Assembly: GCA_033557465.1 (NCBI GenBank)
Contig: CM066051.1
Location: 101,099,026-101,163,025 of the forward strand
From: Ichthyophis bannanicus
Lineage: Eukaryota > Chordata > Amphibia > Gymnophiona > Ichthyophiidae
Direction of reading: 5' to 3'
Length of the DNA stretch: 64,000 nt
The translations under genes were made by a program, and so were the position numbers. Each line of letters starts with the position of its first letter. Position 1 is the stretch's first letter. The notes below the pieces were generated by a model. That model had not been told where the DNA came from. It worked only from the letters and a program-made list of their open reading frames with translations, and searched no databases. Below are positions 32,023-41,050 of this stretch, in pieces.

Positions 32023-32185
32023 TCTCCAGGAACAAGCAGGAATGAGTCTTCACACGTGGGAAACGTCGCCGACGGAGCCCGCACGGGAATGCTCCCCAGC
32101 ATCCAATCAGAAAGCCTTTGGGAGCATCCTCCGCGCCTGCGCGGTGGCTTCCCGCCCTTCCTACTGCCTCTCCCCAGTTTTTCGT
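32023..32185 (+). repeat. DIRS B left inverted terminal repeat
   Basis: AGTCTTCACACGTGGGAAAC, 'gtcgccgacggagcccg', 'gctccccagcatccaatcag', 'ctccgcgcctgcgcggtgg' and 'cttcctactgcctctcccca' all recur inverted at 37005-37165 with only a few differences. Confidence 0.88.
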
Positions 32186-32353
32186 TTTCCGCGGAGCAGG
32201 CAGGACGTCCCTCCTGCCACCGCAGAAATTTTTCCTTTTTTCTGTAGTCGCGGCTTTCCCGCCGACGGTGGCACCTCCGTGCCCCCCTTTTTCTTTCTTT
32301 AATTATTTTTCATTTAATTTTCGTCGCCCCCTCCGGGCGCTGAGGACCGGGAC

Positions 32354-33781
32354 ATGGAGCCTTCTTCCCCCCAGCCTCACGGCGGGGACTTAATTTTCCA
32401 CGTGGACTCCAATGCCTGGTGCCTCTCCTGTTTGGGGCCTGACCCTTTTTCCCCGGATTCCCCGGGCTACAGTGTCGGGAGAAGACCCTCCCTCTTTCGG
32501 GTATCCCTCGACGACGTCTTTGCGCCCAAGGCGCGGTCGTCGGGTTGTTCTTCTCTCCAGGATCAGGTAACCACACAACAGTCTGTTAAGACTAGCCGAG
32601 TCTTGAGGGGCGAGTCTCATGCGCGGCATGGCGACGGCTCCGGCCAACCCCTCAAGTCCTCCTTGGCTGATATACCCCGGCGGGAGTCCTCGGGCTCCAA
32701 AGCATTTACGGGGTTTTGGGATGTTCCTGAGGTTCTCTCCTCACAGAACATTCCCGAGCCATGCCCGAGGGAGGTACCCGCTTCGAGCGGTGCCGATTCC
32801 CAGGCATCGGCGTCGAGTGTTCCACTCTTCGCCAGGGATCGTCAGTCGGTGTCCTCGGTGCCTTCGGGGCCGATCGACTCGACCGGGTCTGACCTCCCTA
32901 CATCCAAGCCATGCTCGGGCGTGGTAGCCGCTCCTGGCGGTACTGAGCCCCCGGCATCGGCGTCGATGTCGAGCGCTCCGCTCCTCACCGAGGATCGTCG
33001 GCTGCTGTCCTCGGCGCCCCCGGGGCCGATCGACTCAGTCCAGCCTGGCATTCCTCCAGCCCTGCCATGCGCTTGGGCGGTACCCGCTTCGGGCGGTACC
33101 GACCCCTCGGCGCCGGTGTCGAGCGTTCCGCTCCTCACCGGGGATTGGCTGCTGCGGTCCGCGGCGCCTCCGGGGCCGACCGACTCGCGCCGGTATGGCG
33201 TTCCTACGGGGGTGGTATCCGCTTTGGGTGGTGCCGACCCGTCGGTGTCGAGTGACCCGCTCCCCACCGGGGATCGCCAGCCGCTGCCCTCGGCACCTCG
33301 GGGGCCGATTGACTCGACACTGTCTGACGGCCCTACGTTCAGGTCATGCGCGGAGGTAGTACCCGCTTCGAGGGCGCGGGCGTCGGTGGTTCCCCCCCGC
33401 GCCGGGGATGGTCATCTGGCCTCCCTCCCCTCGGGGCCGCTCGCTTCGACCCACGCCGGGTCGCCGGTATCCCAGCCCTGTGCAAGGGTGGTACCGGGTT
33501 CGAGCGGCGCCGCTCCGCCGGCGATGGCAGGGGCGTCGAGCATGAGGGTCCGCCATCGACCTTCCCCGGGGACCTCGGGGTATGTTGGCCAGCGCACGGG
33601 CGACTCCCCGGCATCGACACGGCCATCGAGGGCCCCGCCCTTTCCTAGAGAAGGGGCCTCGGGGTCTTCGACCGCTTCGACCCAATCTGGGTCTGCGCCG
33701 CCCCGCAACAGTACCCCGATGTCTTCGCAGGGGCTTTGCACCCCCCCCCCCCCCCCCCCGCAGGGACTCGTCGTCGGGTGA
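32354..33781 (+). CDS. DIRS B gag, N-terminal part with degenerate tandem repeats
   Basis: 475 codons from the ATG at 32354 (MEPSSPQPHGGD). An early WCLSCLGPD holds one Cys pair, a reduced version of the zinc motif in A and C. From about residue 135 to 410 the protein is Ser/Pro/Gly/Ala rich and consists of about six degenerate repeats of 43-52 residues, each with a core such as SAPPGPIDS and a (V/L)P(A/S)SGGTDP(S/P)A-type segment. The frame is lost at a run of about 20 C at 33739-33760, where it ends in a poly-Pro stretch. DNA here is much richer in GC than the neighbouring elements. It may be an intact protein if the C run is an assembly error; the homologous C-terminal half lies at 34257-35336. 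Confidence 0.7.
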   Translation: MEPSSPQPHGGDLIFHVDSNAWCLSCLGPDPFSPDSPGYSVGRRPSLFRVSLDDVFAPKARSSGCSSLQDQVTTQQSVKTSRVLRGESHARHGDGSGQPLKSSLADIPRRESSGSKAFTGFWDVPEVLSSQNIPEPCPREVPASSGADSQASASSVPLFARDRQSVSSVPSGPIDSTGSDLPTSKPCSGVVAAPGGTEPPASASMSSAPLLTEDRRLLSSAPPGPIDSVQPGIPPALPCAWAVPASGGTDPSAPVSSVPLLTGDWLLRSAAPPGPTDSRRYGVPTGVVSALGGADPSVSSDPLPTGDRQPLPSAPRGPIDSTLSDGPTFRSCAEVVPASRARASVVPPRAGDGHLASLPSGPLASTHAGSPVSQPCARVVPGSSGAAPPAMAGASSMRVRHRPSPGTSGYVGQRTGDSPASTRPSRAPPFPREGASGSSTASTQSGSAPPRNSTPMSSQGLCTPPPPPPQGLVVG

Positions 33782-34256
33782 CCGGGTTCCCCTCGGGGAC
33801 GGGCCGTATGCCCCGGAAGGATTTCTCTCCGGGTCAGACGGGTTCGAGAGGGAGCCCGGCACCGGGCAGTGCCCACCGATCGACATCGGCGCCGGCGTCA
33901 GTTGACCCCCTCTCCTCCGAGCACCGTCCTCGGGGGCCCTTGATGCTCGCGGCACCGGTCGGCGCGGTTCCGATCCGCGCTCCGGGATCTCCACCACCAG
34001 CGCGGTCACTCCCGCCGGGGGCCTCGAGGAAGGAGTCGATCTTCTCGCTCGGTTCGATGCCCAGCCTGGTGTCGTTGTCCAGCCTTGAAAGCCTGGCCAC
34101 GGCACGTCTCATCTCGGGATCGGCCCCTGTCCTCTCCTGCAGCGCAGAGCAGAGACCGCTGGCCCCTGCCCTCCGGCGGCCGCAGATTCGCTCCAGTCAC
34201 GGGGGGAAGCGCTGCCCCCGGGTTCGGGGCCGAGGCCGGTTCCTGCGGCGCCGTCG
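33782..34256 (+). pseudogene. DIRS B gag, middle part out of frame
   Basis: Continues gag in a different frame (open from 33736): Ser/Pro/Arg-rich, with SLGSMPSLVSLSSLESL near 34046-34096. No domain. The frame changes again before 34257. Confidence 0.55.
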
Positions 34257-35336
34257 GTGCCATCGACTTCTTCGATGCCTAGCTTGGAATCCATTCCAGA
34301 AGCCGACGACGCCATGTTGACTGCCCCGATCTGGGTCGGTTGGTCCCTTCCTCTGCCCAGCGGGCATCGGCCCGAGCGGCCTCTTAGTGCCCTGGCGGCC
34401 TCTCCCGCCATAACTGCTCCGGCAGAGCCGCCTTTTCAGGATTTCCTCCTTGACATGGCGCACTTGCTGGCCATCCCTATCCCGGACCCGAGCCCAGGCC
34501 CTGCGGAACAGGCAGCCGCGATGCTTCCTCTGCATCCCGCCCTGCAGGATCTCCTGCTGGGGGCTTGGCGGTCGCCTTTGAGGGTTCCGGCGCCGCCGAC
34601 TGCGATGCAGGCTCTGTACCGGGTGCCTCCGTCCCCGGGGTTTCGGCAGCACCAGCTTCCACATCGGTCCATTGTGGTGGAATCGGCGCTGAGGAAGGCC
34701 GGAAGCAAGGAGAGGCATGCTTCTCGCCCTCCAGGCCGCGCCTCGAAGATGCTAGATACTCTAGGATGTCAAGCCTTCCAAATGTCTATGCTGGCGGCCA
34801 GAATTATTTCATATATATTTTATATGAGTCTGTTGCTTCGGGAGGTCACCGAGAGGTTATCTCGGTTATCCACCTTCGTATCTGCAACCAAGGCCTTTGA
34901 ATATTCCCTGCTTCTTTATCATTGCAGGAATATCTCCGGGTTCCTTTCTCGTGCTTCGCTGGACGCCTTCCGGTCGGTCAGCAGAGCCTCTGCTGTTGCC
35001 ATTAGAGCATGCCGCACGGCATGGTTGCAGGCATCCGAGTTGTGTAGATGGGCACAGCACATCCTGGGTAATTCTCCCTGCGACGGAGATCACCTCTTCA
35101 ATAGCGAAGCCTTACGTCAGGTCGCACAGTGCTTCGCTAACCTTCCCAGAGTTAGCAGCCAGCCTAGGGCCCGGCTTCCCCCCGGTGGTGGTAAACGCCC
35201 CTCCAGACCCCCCTTCCCTAGGAAGAGGAAATGTCAGCCCTCCGCCCACCCTCCAGGTGCGCCCAAGCAAGGGACCTCTCACCCCGGGTTGATGTCCCCG
35301 GGCCCGCGCCAGGACTCTCATACTAAGCATTTTTAG
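34257..35336 (+). CDS. DIRS B gag, conserved C-terminal domain
   Basis: 359 codons. Aligns with gag of element C in order: PFQDFLLDMAHLLAIPIPDP (C: FSDFVKDMAKALAFPADPEE), LYRVPPSPGF (C: IYRVRKSPGF), SIVVESALRKA (C: VVESAMHR), KMLDTLGCQAFQMSMLAARI, SLLLYHCRNISGFLSRASLD (C: CSKFMSRAAYD) and HILGNSPCDGDHLFN (C: DVPCRGENLF). It ends with a basic Pro/Arg tail (PPGGGKRPSRPPFPRKRKCQ), as expected of a nucleic-acid-binding gag C-terminus. A Met-rich start at 34257 may not be the true start, since gag probably runs through. Confidence 0.75.
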   Translation: MPSTSSMPSLESIPEADDAMLTAPIWVGWSLPLPSGHRPERPLSALAASPAITAPAEPPFQDFLLDMAHLLAIPIPDPSPGPAEQAAAMLPLHPALQDLLLGAWRSPLRVPAPPTAMQALYRVPPSPGFRQHQLPHRSIVVESALRKAGSKERHASRPPGRASKMLDTLGCQAFQMSMLAARIISYIFYMSLLLREVTERLSRLSTFVSATKAFEYSLLLYHCRNISGFLSRASLDAFRSVSRASAVAIRACRTAWLQASELCRWAQHILGNSPCDGDHLFNSEALRQVAQCFANLPRVSSQPRARLPPGGGKRPSRPPFPRKRKCQPSAHPPGAPKQGTSHPGLMSPGPRQDSHTKHF

Positions 35337-36825
35337 GCTCAGGTGGGCGGCTGCCTGCTCTTAACCTCCTTACCAGAAGTTTAGACTAGAGCTCTACTCT
35401 GGGGCTCGTCCAGTTGGAAAATGGTTCGGGGACTTATCTAGGGGTTCAGGTCTTCTCCTCTGTGGGAAAGGGAGACCACCTTACGCTGTGATCGCTATGG
35501 CCCACGGTCACCCTACTTACTCTTCGGTATGTCCCCGAACCCCTCTCAGCCAGTATCCTCTTGCTGATTGCTTCCGTACTGGAATTCCCCTCCAGCCACT
35601 ATAGTCCCCCTATACTCACCAGGGACTATACCCTCATGTCCCCCGATTGTGCGGGGGACAATTTCTACGCGCAGGTCCTGGGGACACCTTAGGGCCTCCA
35701 ACCCCTGCGGCATTCTACCGGACTGATGCTATCCTCTGTCCCCCGCGCTACCGCACTCTTAGCTCGCCGATCTGCCCTTGCCCTCCGGGAAAGATCCCTC
35801 CCCTGACGGATCTTGCGGCCACCTCTCCAGGTGGATGTTCTGGGGATCGATGGCAGATCCGCCTTACCTGAGTGCTGCTCATGGAGGCAGGCCCCCCGGC
35901 GTGCCTGCGTTAGTACCGGTGGGGGCGTCCCCATGTCCACCGGCTTAGATATACTAGATATCACCTGCTTGGCAGGCGCTTTTGGGGGATCCCCACAGTA
36001 CCTGTGTTTACCGACTTTTTCCCCCTATGGCCGGTACTCACCCCCCCCCCCCCCCGGGGGTCCGGCCAGTCCGCCTGCCTATTCCCCGTCGGCCCGCGGA
36101 CTGGTGGTACCCTACTGCTGTGAAGTCAACAGTCCCCTTTTTCAGTTAGGTCCTCCTCCCGGAGGTCCGGACCCTTGTCTCCCTATCTCTCGCTAGGGCA
36201 GACTGTGTACCCCTTCTGCTCCGGGGTACACCTCTACTCTTCTCCGGGATAAGCTCTCTAGTTCGGCCTGTCTTCCACTGTTGGTCCTCTGAGTTATGGA
36301 CTCTACTCCTAAGGGAGTGCTCAGCTTGCCGTGAGCCCCCTGGAAGACCTGCCGTCCTTCTCCTGACCCAGCTGACGCCTGGATCCCATGGCCTTCCGGA
36401 TTTGGAACTTCCTCCTCGCTGCGGTGAAGTTTCCTTGATGACCTCGCTACTGCGTCTACAGTGCCTTCATCACAGGACTACTTCCGACAACCCGGTGGGT
36501 AAGCAGTACAGGGTTCTAAACCATTAATTCATTAGAAACTTAATGGCCGGTAAGCTCTATATGGTACTAGGTCATTACTCATTACATGCTTAATGATTCT
36601 CTTCATGCACCCCTCTGCCTACTCCCGTAGCCTGGGTTTTTTTTTGCTGTATCCTAATGGTACCTGTTCTGCACTCTAAAGACTTGCCTCCGTAGTCTTT
36701 GGATTCGCTGTTCCTCTATTCAGCTCCTGCCCTCCATCCCTCAGGGGATGCCGGAGATTCAGGCTGGGCAAATGCCATCCCGTCTGGGCTGCGCTTATGG
36801 GATCTCCCCGGGCATCCTAAGCTAG
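35337..36825 (+). other. DIRS B non-coding 3' region replacing RT, RH and YR
   Basis: About 1.5 kb, C-rich, with short frames only (largest about 127 codons, with no family features). I looked for RT (YLDD, LPFGL), RNase H (TTDAS, TDN) and YR (SEL, HxxR, ADIC) signatures and see none. A run of about 18 C lies at 36039-36056. It is not recognisable as a decayed pol. Confidence 0.65.
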
Positions 36826-36930
36826 GGAGTCCCCACGTGTGAAGACTCATTTCTGCTTGTTCCTGGAGATAGCACAGTTACTTACCTGTAACAGGTGATC
36901 TCCGGAACAGCAGGAATTAGTCTTCACAAC
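36826..36930 (+). repeat. DIRS B internal complementary region
   Basis: First half (CACGTGTGAAGACTCATT, TGCTTGTTCCTGGAGA) is the complement of the left outer end. Then TTACTTACCTGTAACAGG and 'tgatctccggaacagcaggaattagtcttcaca' complement the right outer end. This back-to-back copy of both ends is the hallmark of DIRS elements. Confidence 0.88.
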
Positions 36931-37004
36931 CCGCCCACCTCCCCTGGGAGTTGTATCTCTCTTTTTCTCTATTCCTTCCTCTCCTCTCCTTCCGGCTCAG
37001 CTAT

Positions 37005-37195
37005 GAAACTCAACTGGGGAGAGGCAGTAGGAAGGGTGGGAAGCCACCGCGCAGGCGCGGAGGATGCTCCCAAAGGCTTTCTGATTGGATGCTGGGGAGC
37101 ATTCCCGTGCGGGCTCCGTCGGCGACGTCTCCCACGTGTGAAGACTAATTCCTGCTGTTCCGGAGATCACCTGTTACAGGTAAGTAACTGTGCTT
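37005..37195 (+). repeat. DIRS B right inverted terminal repeat
   Basis: Inverted partner of 32023-32185; ends CACCTGTTACAGGTAAGTAA then CTGTGCTTT. Confidence 0.88.
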
Positions 37196-37255
37196 TACCT
37201 GCATTTCCAGGCCCTCCCTTTCAGTTTGGCAATGGTCCCTCAAACTTTCACTAAG
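37196..37255 (+). pseudogene. DIRS G reverse transcriptase, scrap 3
   Basis: Encodes a match to FQALPFGLATVPRTFTKV (here CATTTCCAGGCCCTCCCTTT, then TTTCACTAAGGTGA). It follows scrap 2 with a loss of about 12 codons, and ends where element H starts. Confidence 0.8.
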
Positions 37256-37420
37256 GTGACATTAGATCTTACCTGCTAATTGACTTTCCTTGAGTACCTC
37301 CAGTCCAGTCCCAACCTGTGGATTGTCATGCCTCACCATTAGCTTGGAGTCTGAGCATGTCAAACTTGTGACATCAGTAGATATAGGAAACTGGTACCAC
37401 CTACTAGTCCCTAGTATTCT
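37256..37420 (-). repeat. DIRS H terminal repeat (sense right end)
   Basis: Starts CATTAGATCTTACCTGCTAA on the plus strand; pairs inverted with 45540-45660. Confidence 0.8.
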
Positions 37421-37839
37421 ATTTGACAAAGCAGGAGAAACAAATAGGAATAACACTTGCCAACCAAACCATTGACTACAGAACCAAACAAATTGAGGCA
37501 GAGAGAACACCTCCTCAAACCAAAAACAGCCACTTACCCAGCACGCCATAGTACTTTAAGGGTACCAAGAGAGACACTACAATTCTCTTGCCAGTTGCTT
37601 CTCTAATTTCTCTTCGAACTCCATTCTCCTCCTTACCTTCTTTCCCTTAGAACTTTTATGTACCTGTTTTAATTATTCTCTTCTATTTCACCTATGGAAA
37701 AAAGCAGACGAAGTCAGCAGATCTCAAAGAAATGCTGTCCCACCGATGGCTGCCCTACACCTTCCAGACTCCTACTATGAGATGGATTTCTTTAGGACCG
37801 GGATCGCCATTCGGCATCCAAAAGTAAAAACAGGTAGGG
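37421..37839 (-). other. DIRS H 3' non-coding region
   Basis: Between terminal repeat and ICR. No frame or repeat recognised. Confidence 0.5.
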
Positions 37840-37945
37840 TCTGGGACTGGACTGGAGGTACTCAAGGAAAGCCAATTAGCAGGTAAGACCTAATTTAACC
37901 TTCCTTATCGTCCCTCCAGTCCACTCCCAACCTGTGGGATGTACC
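37840..37945 (-). repeat. DIRS H internal complementary region
   Basis: GGACTGGACTGGAGGTACTC, AATTAGCAGGTAAGACCTAA and CCTCCAGTCCACTCCCAACC lie back to back and complement the outer ends of H. Confidence 0.8.
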
Positions 37946-37949
37946 ATAG

Positions 37950-38400
37950 CAATACTAACCTCGGGAATGACCCGCAAGTCCGACCTGTATTACCGCTGCT
38001 TCTAACCTCATGTCCCCTGCCTCCTGCATGTCCAATCAATAATGCTTCACAAAAGTATGTAAGGGCGACCATATCGCCGCCCTACAGATATCTACTAGTG
38101 GAATCAAACCAGCCTCAGCCAAAGACGCAGCTTGGGCTCTCGTTGATTTGAGCCCTTAACCTTGTTGGCACCGTTCTTTTCCACAATAAATAGGCTTAGG
38201 AAACAGCCTCCCTTACCTATCTGGAGATGGAGGCCTTGGAAGCTGCCTCTCCTTTACGCGGGCCTCCAAACAGGATGAAGAAATGGTTGGACTTACGAAA
38301 AGGCTCTGTGCTCTGCAAATATCTGCAAAGAACCCTGCACACATCCAGGAGTTGCAGGTGTGGGTCTTCCAAGGACCCCCCTGCCCCGAGAAAACAAGTA
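37950..38400 (-). pseudogene. DIRS H tyrosine recombinase, C-terminal part
   Basis: Minus-strand SNHFFILFGGPRKGEAAS (compare SDHLFMLFAGLSKGEVTV in F) and VDICRAAIWSPLHTFVKHY, carrying the catalytic Tyr, followed at once by a stop. The Arg and HxxR blocks are missing through internal deletion. Confidence 0.8.
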
Positions 38401-38720
38401 GAGTGACTAACTGATATACATGAAAGGCTGAAAGCACCTTGGGCATCGCCAACTGGTTGATGGACCATGTGGCTTCCTCCAGAAACCAACATCGCTGTGC
38501 TATCTGGGTCTCACAGTGTGCCTCCCAGCCTGACAGGCTGGCGTCCGTCGTAAGGGGAACTCAACTGGGGGCCTCCGGAGGCATTCCCGCCAACAGCTTG
38601 TTGCCTTGCAGCCACCAACTTAGTGCCCCCCCCCCCCCCCGTGCTTCCTCCGGGCAAGGCAGCTGCCTGTGCAACAGGGGATGCTGGACTGACCACCTCC
38701 GCAACAAAGCCCTCTGAAAG
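38401..38720 (-). pseudogene. DIRS H RT end and RNase H start
   Basis: Minus strand, from 38720 downward: RPFQRALLRRWSVQHPLLH (end of RT, compare I), a C-run at 38627-38640 that breaks the frame, then LTTDASLSGWEAHCETQI and FLEEATWSINQLAM, the RNase H start with its first Asp. The sequence then jumps to YR. Confidence 0.78.
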
Positions 38721-38960
38721 GGCCTCATGTAGACCTGCGCTCACAGAATGATGGTCGGAGACAGAAATAAGTGAAGGATAAGCAGGAAAAAGTGCTAATG
38801 TATACATATATGTTTGTGTAGCTATAGTTTTGTTCTGTGAAAAACAGAAAGCACCTGTATCCAAGAAATGTATATAACTGGAAAGACAGAAACAGTCAGT
38901 GGATAGGAGACAAATTAAATCCTTCCATCTGTCTATTGGTCAGTGAGTAGCCTGACATAA
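38721..38960. other. Unassigned DNA at H/E junction
   Basis: A/T-rich; nothing recognised. It may be a deletion scar or remnant of another insertion in H. Confidence 0.4.
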
Positions 38961-39125
38961 TCCTTTCCAAATCATACTGCTAGACCAGTCTAGACAAGCA
39001 GGTTGTGTACCCCTGCCAGCAGATCCTGGAGACAGAGACCTCTACCAGAGCTCTGATAGGTTGGAGCCTGGTGATATAGTCCGACCCCTAGGGGTCTCCC
39101 TCAGTATTTCTCTGTCTCCAGCAGA
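38961..39125 (+). repeat. DIRS E left terminal repeat
   Basis: CTGCTAGACCAGTCTAGACA, 'gcaggttgtgtacccctgccagcagatcctggagacagag' in sections, and 'atagtccgacccctaggggtc' pair inverted with 44055-44190. Confidence 0.88.
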
Positions 39126-39793
39126 TCTGGTGGCTTTTTGTTATTTTTCCTTCTATATCTTTAAAGTTGCTGTGATTTCCATTGAGGATCATTTCCTCCA
39201 ATTTCCCTGTTGTTGCCAGAATATTAATCTGCGCACCAGGATGTTTCAGCCGAGCTCCTGTGGGGACACAGTTGAGCTCGCTGATTACCAGAATCCCCAG
39301 TATCTGGCCATGAGGGCTTGTTAACTGGGCAGAGGGCTCCCCAAAACCAGAATTTGCACTGGTTTTTGGTGGTTTGGCATCAGGCACTGTTGGAAGCGGC
39401 TGTCCTTGGCTCCCTGCACTGTCGGTACTGTGAGTACAGCTTTCCCTCTCTTTCTCCCGATTTCTTCAGCTCTGTGCAGCAGATATGCTAATTTTATCAT
39501 TTTTTTATTCCCCGAGTCTTCTCTGGGGCAGTTTTCCATCAGGCTAGCATTCCCCTGACGTTTTTTTCGCTCAGATTTTGCTTTATTTGGGTTTTTCTCT
39601 TTTTTGCTGTTTTTATTTTGCCGGTGCCCATTTTGAATCGCCGTTTTAGGCGGGAAGCACATTTCTTCCTTTCAGCATAATTCTTCTACTGCTCGTTTTT
39701 GTTTATCATAGCCTGATTCACCTACAGTGGTCTCTGCTCCTTTGTTTAAAAAAAAAAAAAAGGGAAAGCAGATTTTGTCTTGTTGCTGTCACC
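39126..39793 (+). other. DIRS E leader region
   Basis: 5' untranslated part before gag; T-rich, with a run of 14 A at about 39750. No frame of interest. Confidence 0.55.
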
Positions 39794-41050
39794 ATGCCTT
39801 CTTCAATGCTGCGCTGCATAGTGTACCACAAGAAACAGAAGGACCTCAGGGATCGCTTATGCTCTGCTTGTTTTACCCATCCGGGGGAATCTTCATCAGC
39901 AGTGATGACTACAGATCTGTCAGTGCCTGCTCTGCCTGTCTTGGATGGTCCGTTACCTTTGTCGTCCTCGGCAGAGGCGCAGGGGGTTTGCCCTGTGCTT
40001 CCTCCAGCCACGCTGTTGCCCTCTCAGCCTGGCATGCCGTCTGAGGATCACCTTCTGGCGCTTTTTCGCCAGGCGTGGGCTCTGTGGCGTGCCGAATCGT
40101 CGACTACGGCAATGCACGGGCCAGTGGCGCAGGAGGCAGAGCCTACGACGGCAGCCCGCAAGCGAACTAAGAAATCCGGTAGTCATAAGGGCTCCCGTCC
40201 CCCAAAGGATTTACTGCTTCTGCGTGACGACGATATAGTTGCTGACGAGGATAAATCCTCTGCTGACGGCTCTGCGGAGTCCTCGGATCGGGAGGATGGG
40301 GAATATTCTCTGTCCGATTCTTCGGTTCCAGAGCAGGACAACTCCCAGGACATTCGGCTGTTTCGAAAAGAAGAGCTATCTGCTCTGATTGCTCAAGTGT
40401 CAGAGGCTCTCCGGCTTTCCACTTTGTCTGAGCCGCAGATTCCACAGCCGCAGTCTCAGCCAGATCCCATTTTGCAGGGGATTCGTAAGCCTCCAAAATC
40501 TTTTCCCTTTCCTCCAGAGTTGCAACAAATGGTGTCAAGGGAATGGGATTCTCCCGACACTCCTCTGCACAACTCTCGCCACCTTGGTCAGTTATATGTC
40601 TGGTCTCCGGAGGCTCTAGAGGGCTGGCTTGCATATCCTAAGGTTGATGCCTTAGTCTCTGGTGTTACAAAGCACACCACTATCCCGGTGGAAGGAGGAG
40701 TGGCGCTCAAAGATCCGCAGGATCGCAAAGTGGAGAACCTGCTGAAGACAGCTTTTTCATCGTCCTCTCTAGCCTTGCAAGCAACGGTGTGCGGGGGATA
40801 AACAGCTCGGGCCTTATTATGCTGGATTCAGCGGCTACCGGAAGATTCCTCTCTTAGCCGCTTGGAATCAGCTACAGCGTTCCTCGCAGACACCTTTTAT
40901 GACCTCCTGCGGCTTTCGGCTTGCTCGATTGCGGCTGTTACGGTGGCCAGACGTTGGCTGTGGCTCCGTCAATGGGCGGCGGATGTAGCTTCAAAGGCTC
41001 GGCTGTCAAAGTTGCCTTTTAAAGGACGCCTCCTTTTCGGTGAAGAGCTT
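39794..41050 (+). pseudogene. DIRS E gag, one stop and one frameshift
   Basis: Starts MPSSMLRCIVYHKKQKD; LCSACF..H gives a C..H..CxxC..H zinc-like motif. 335 codons open to a TAA at 40799-40801, after which the same frame continues (LESATAFLADTFYDLL, WLWLRQWAADVASKARL) to about 41050, where a base is slipped and the frame moves to that of RT. Centre: acidic DREDGEYSLSDSSVPEQD, then HTTIPVEGGVALKDPQDRKV, a block found in F, G and I. Only light damage. Confidence 0.82.

Larger units (their letters stand above)
32023..37195 (+). mobile_element. DIRS element B (group 1), gag-only non-autonomous
   Basis: 5173 bp with group 1 termini: TCTCCAGGAACAAGCAGG on the left and TTACAGGTAAGTAACTGTGC on the right. 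Terminal inverted repeats of about 150 bp (32031-32185 and 37005-37165) are almost identical, so the insertion is young. A large gag (32354-35336) is followed by about 1.5 kb without any RT, RNase H, MT or YR signature, then an ICR at 36826-36930. It must use proteins of a relative such as element C. Inserted in G's RT. Confidence 0.82.

Noticed and set aside
33346..34411. Several long minus-strand and alternative frames in gag of B
   Set aside because: They arise from the very high GC content and few stops. Only the plus-strand frames match gag of the other elements.
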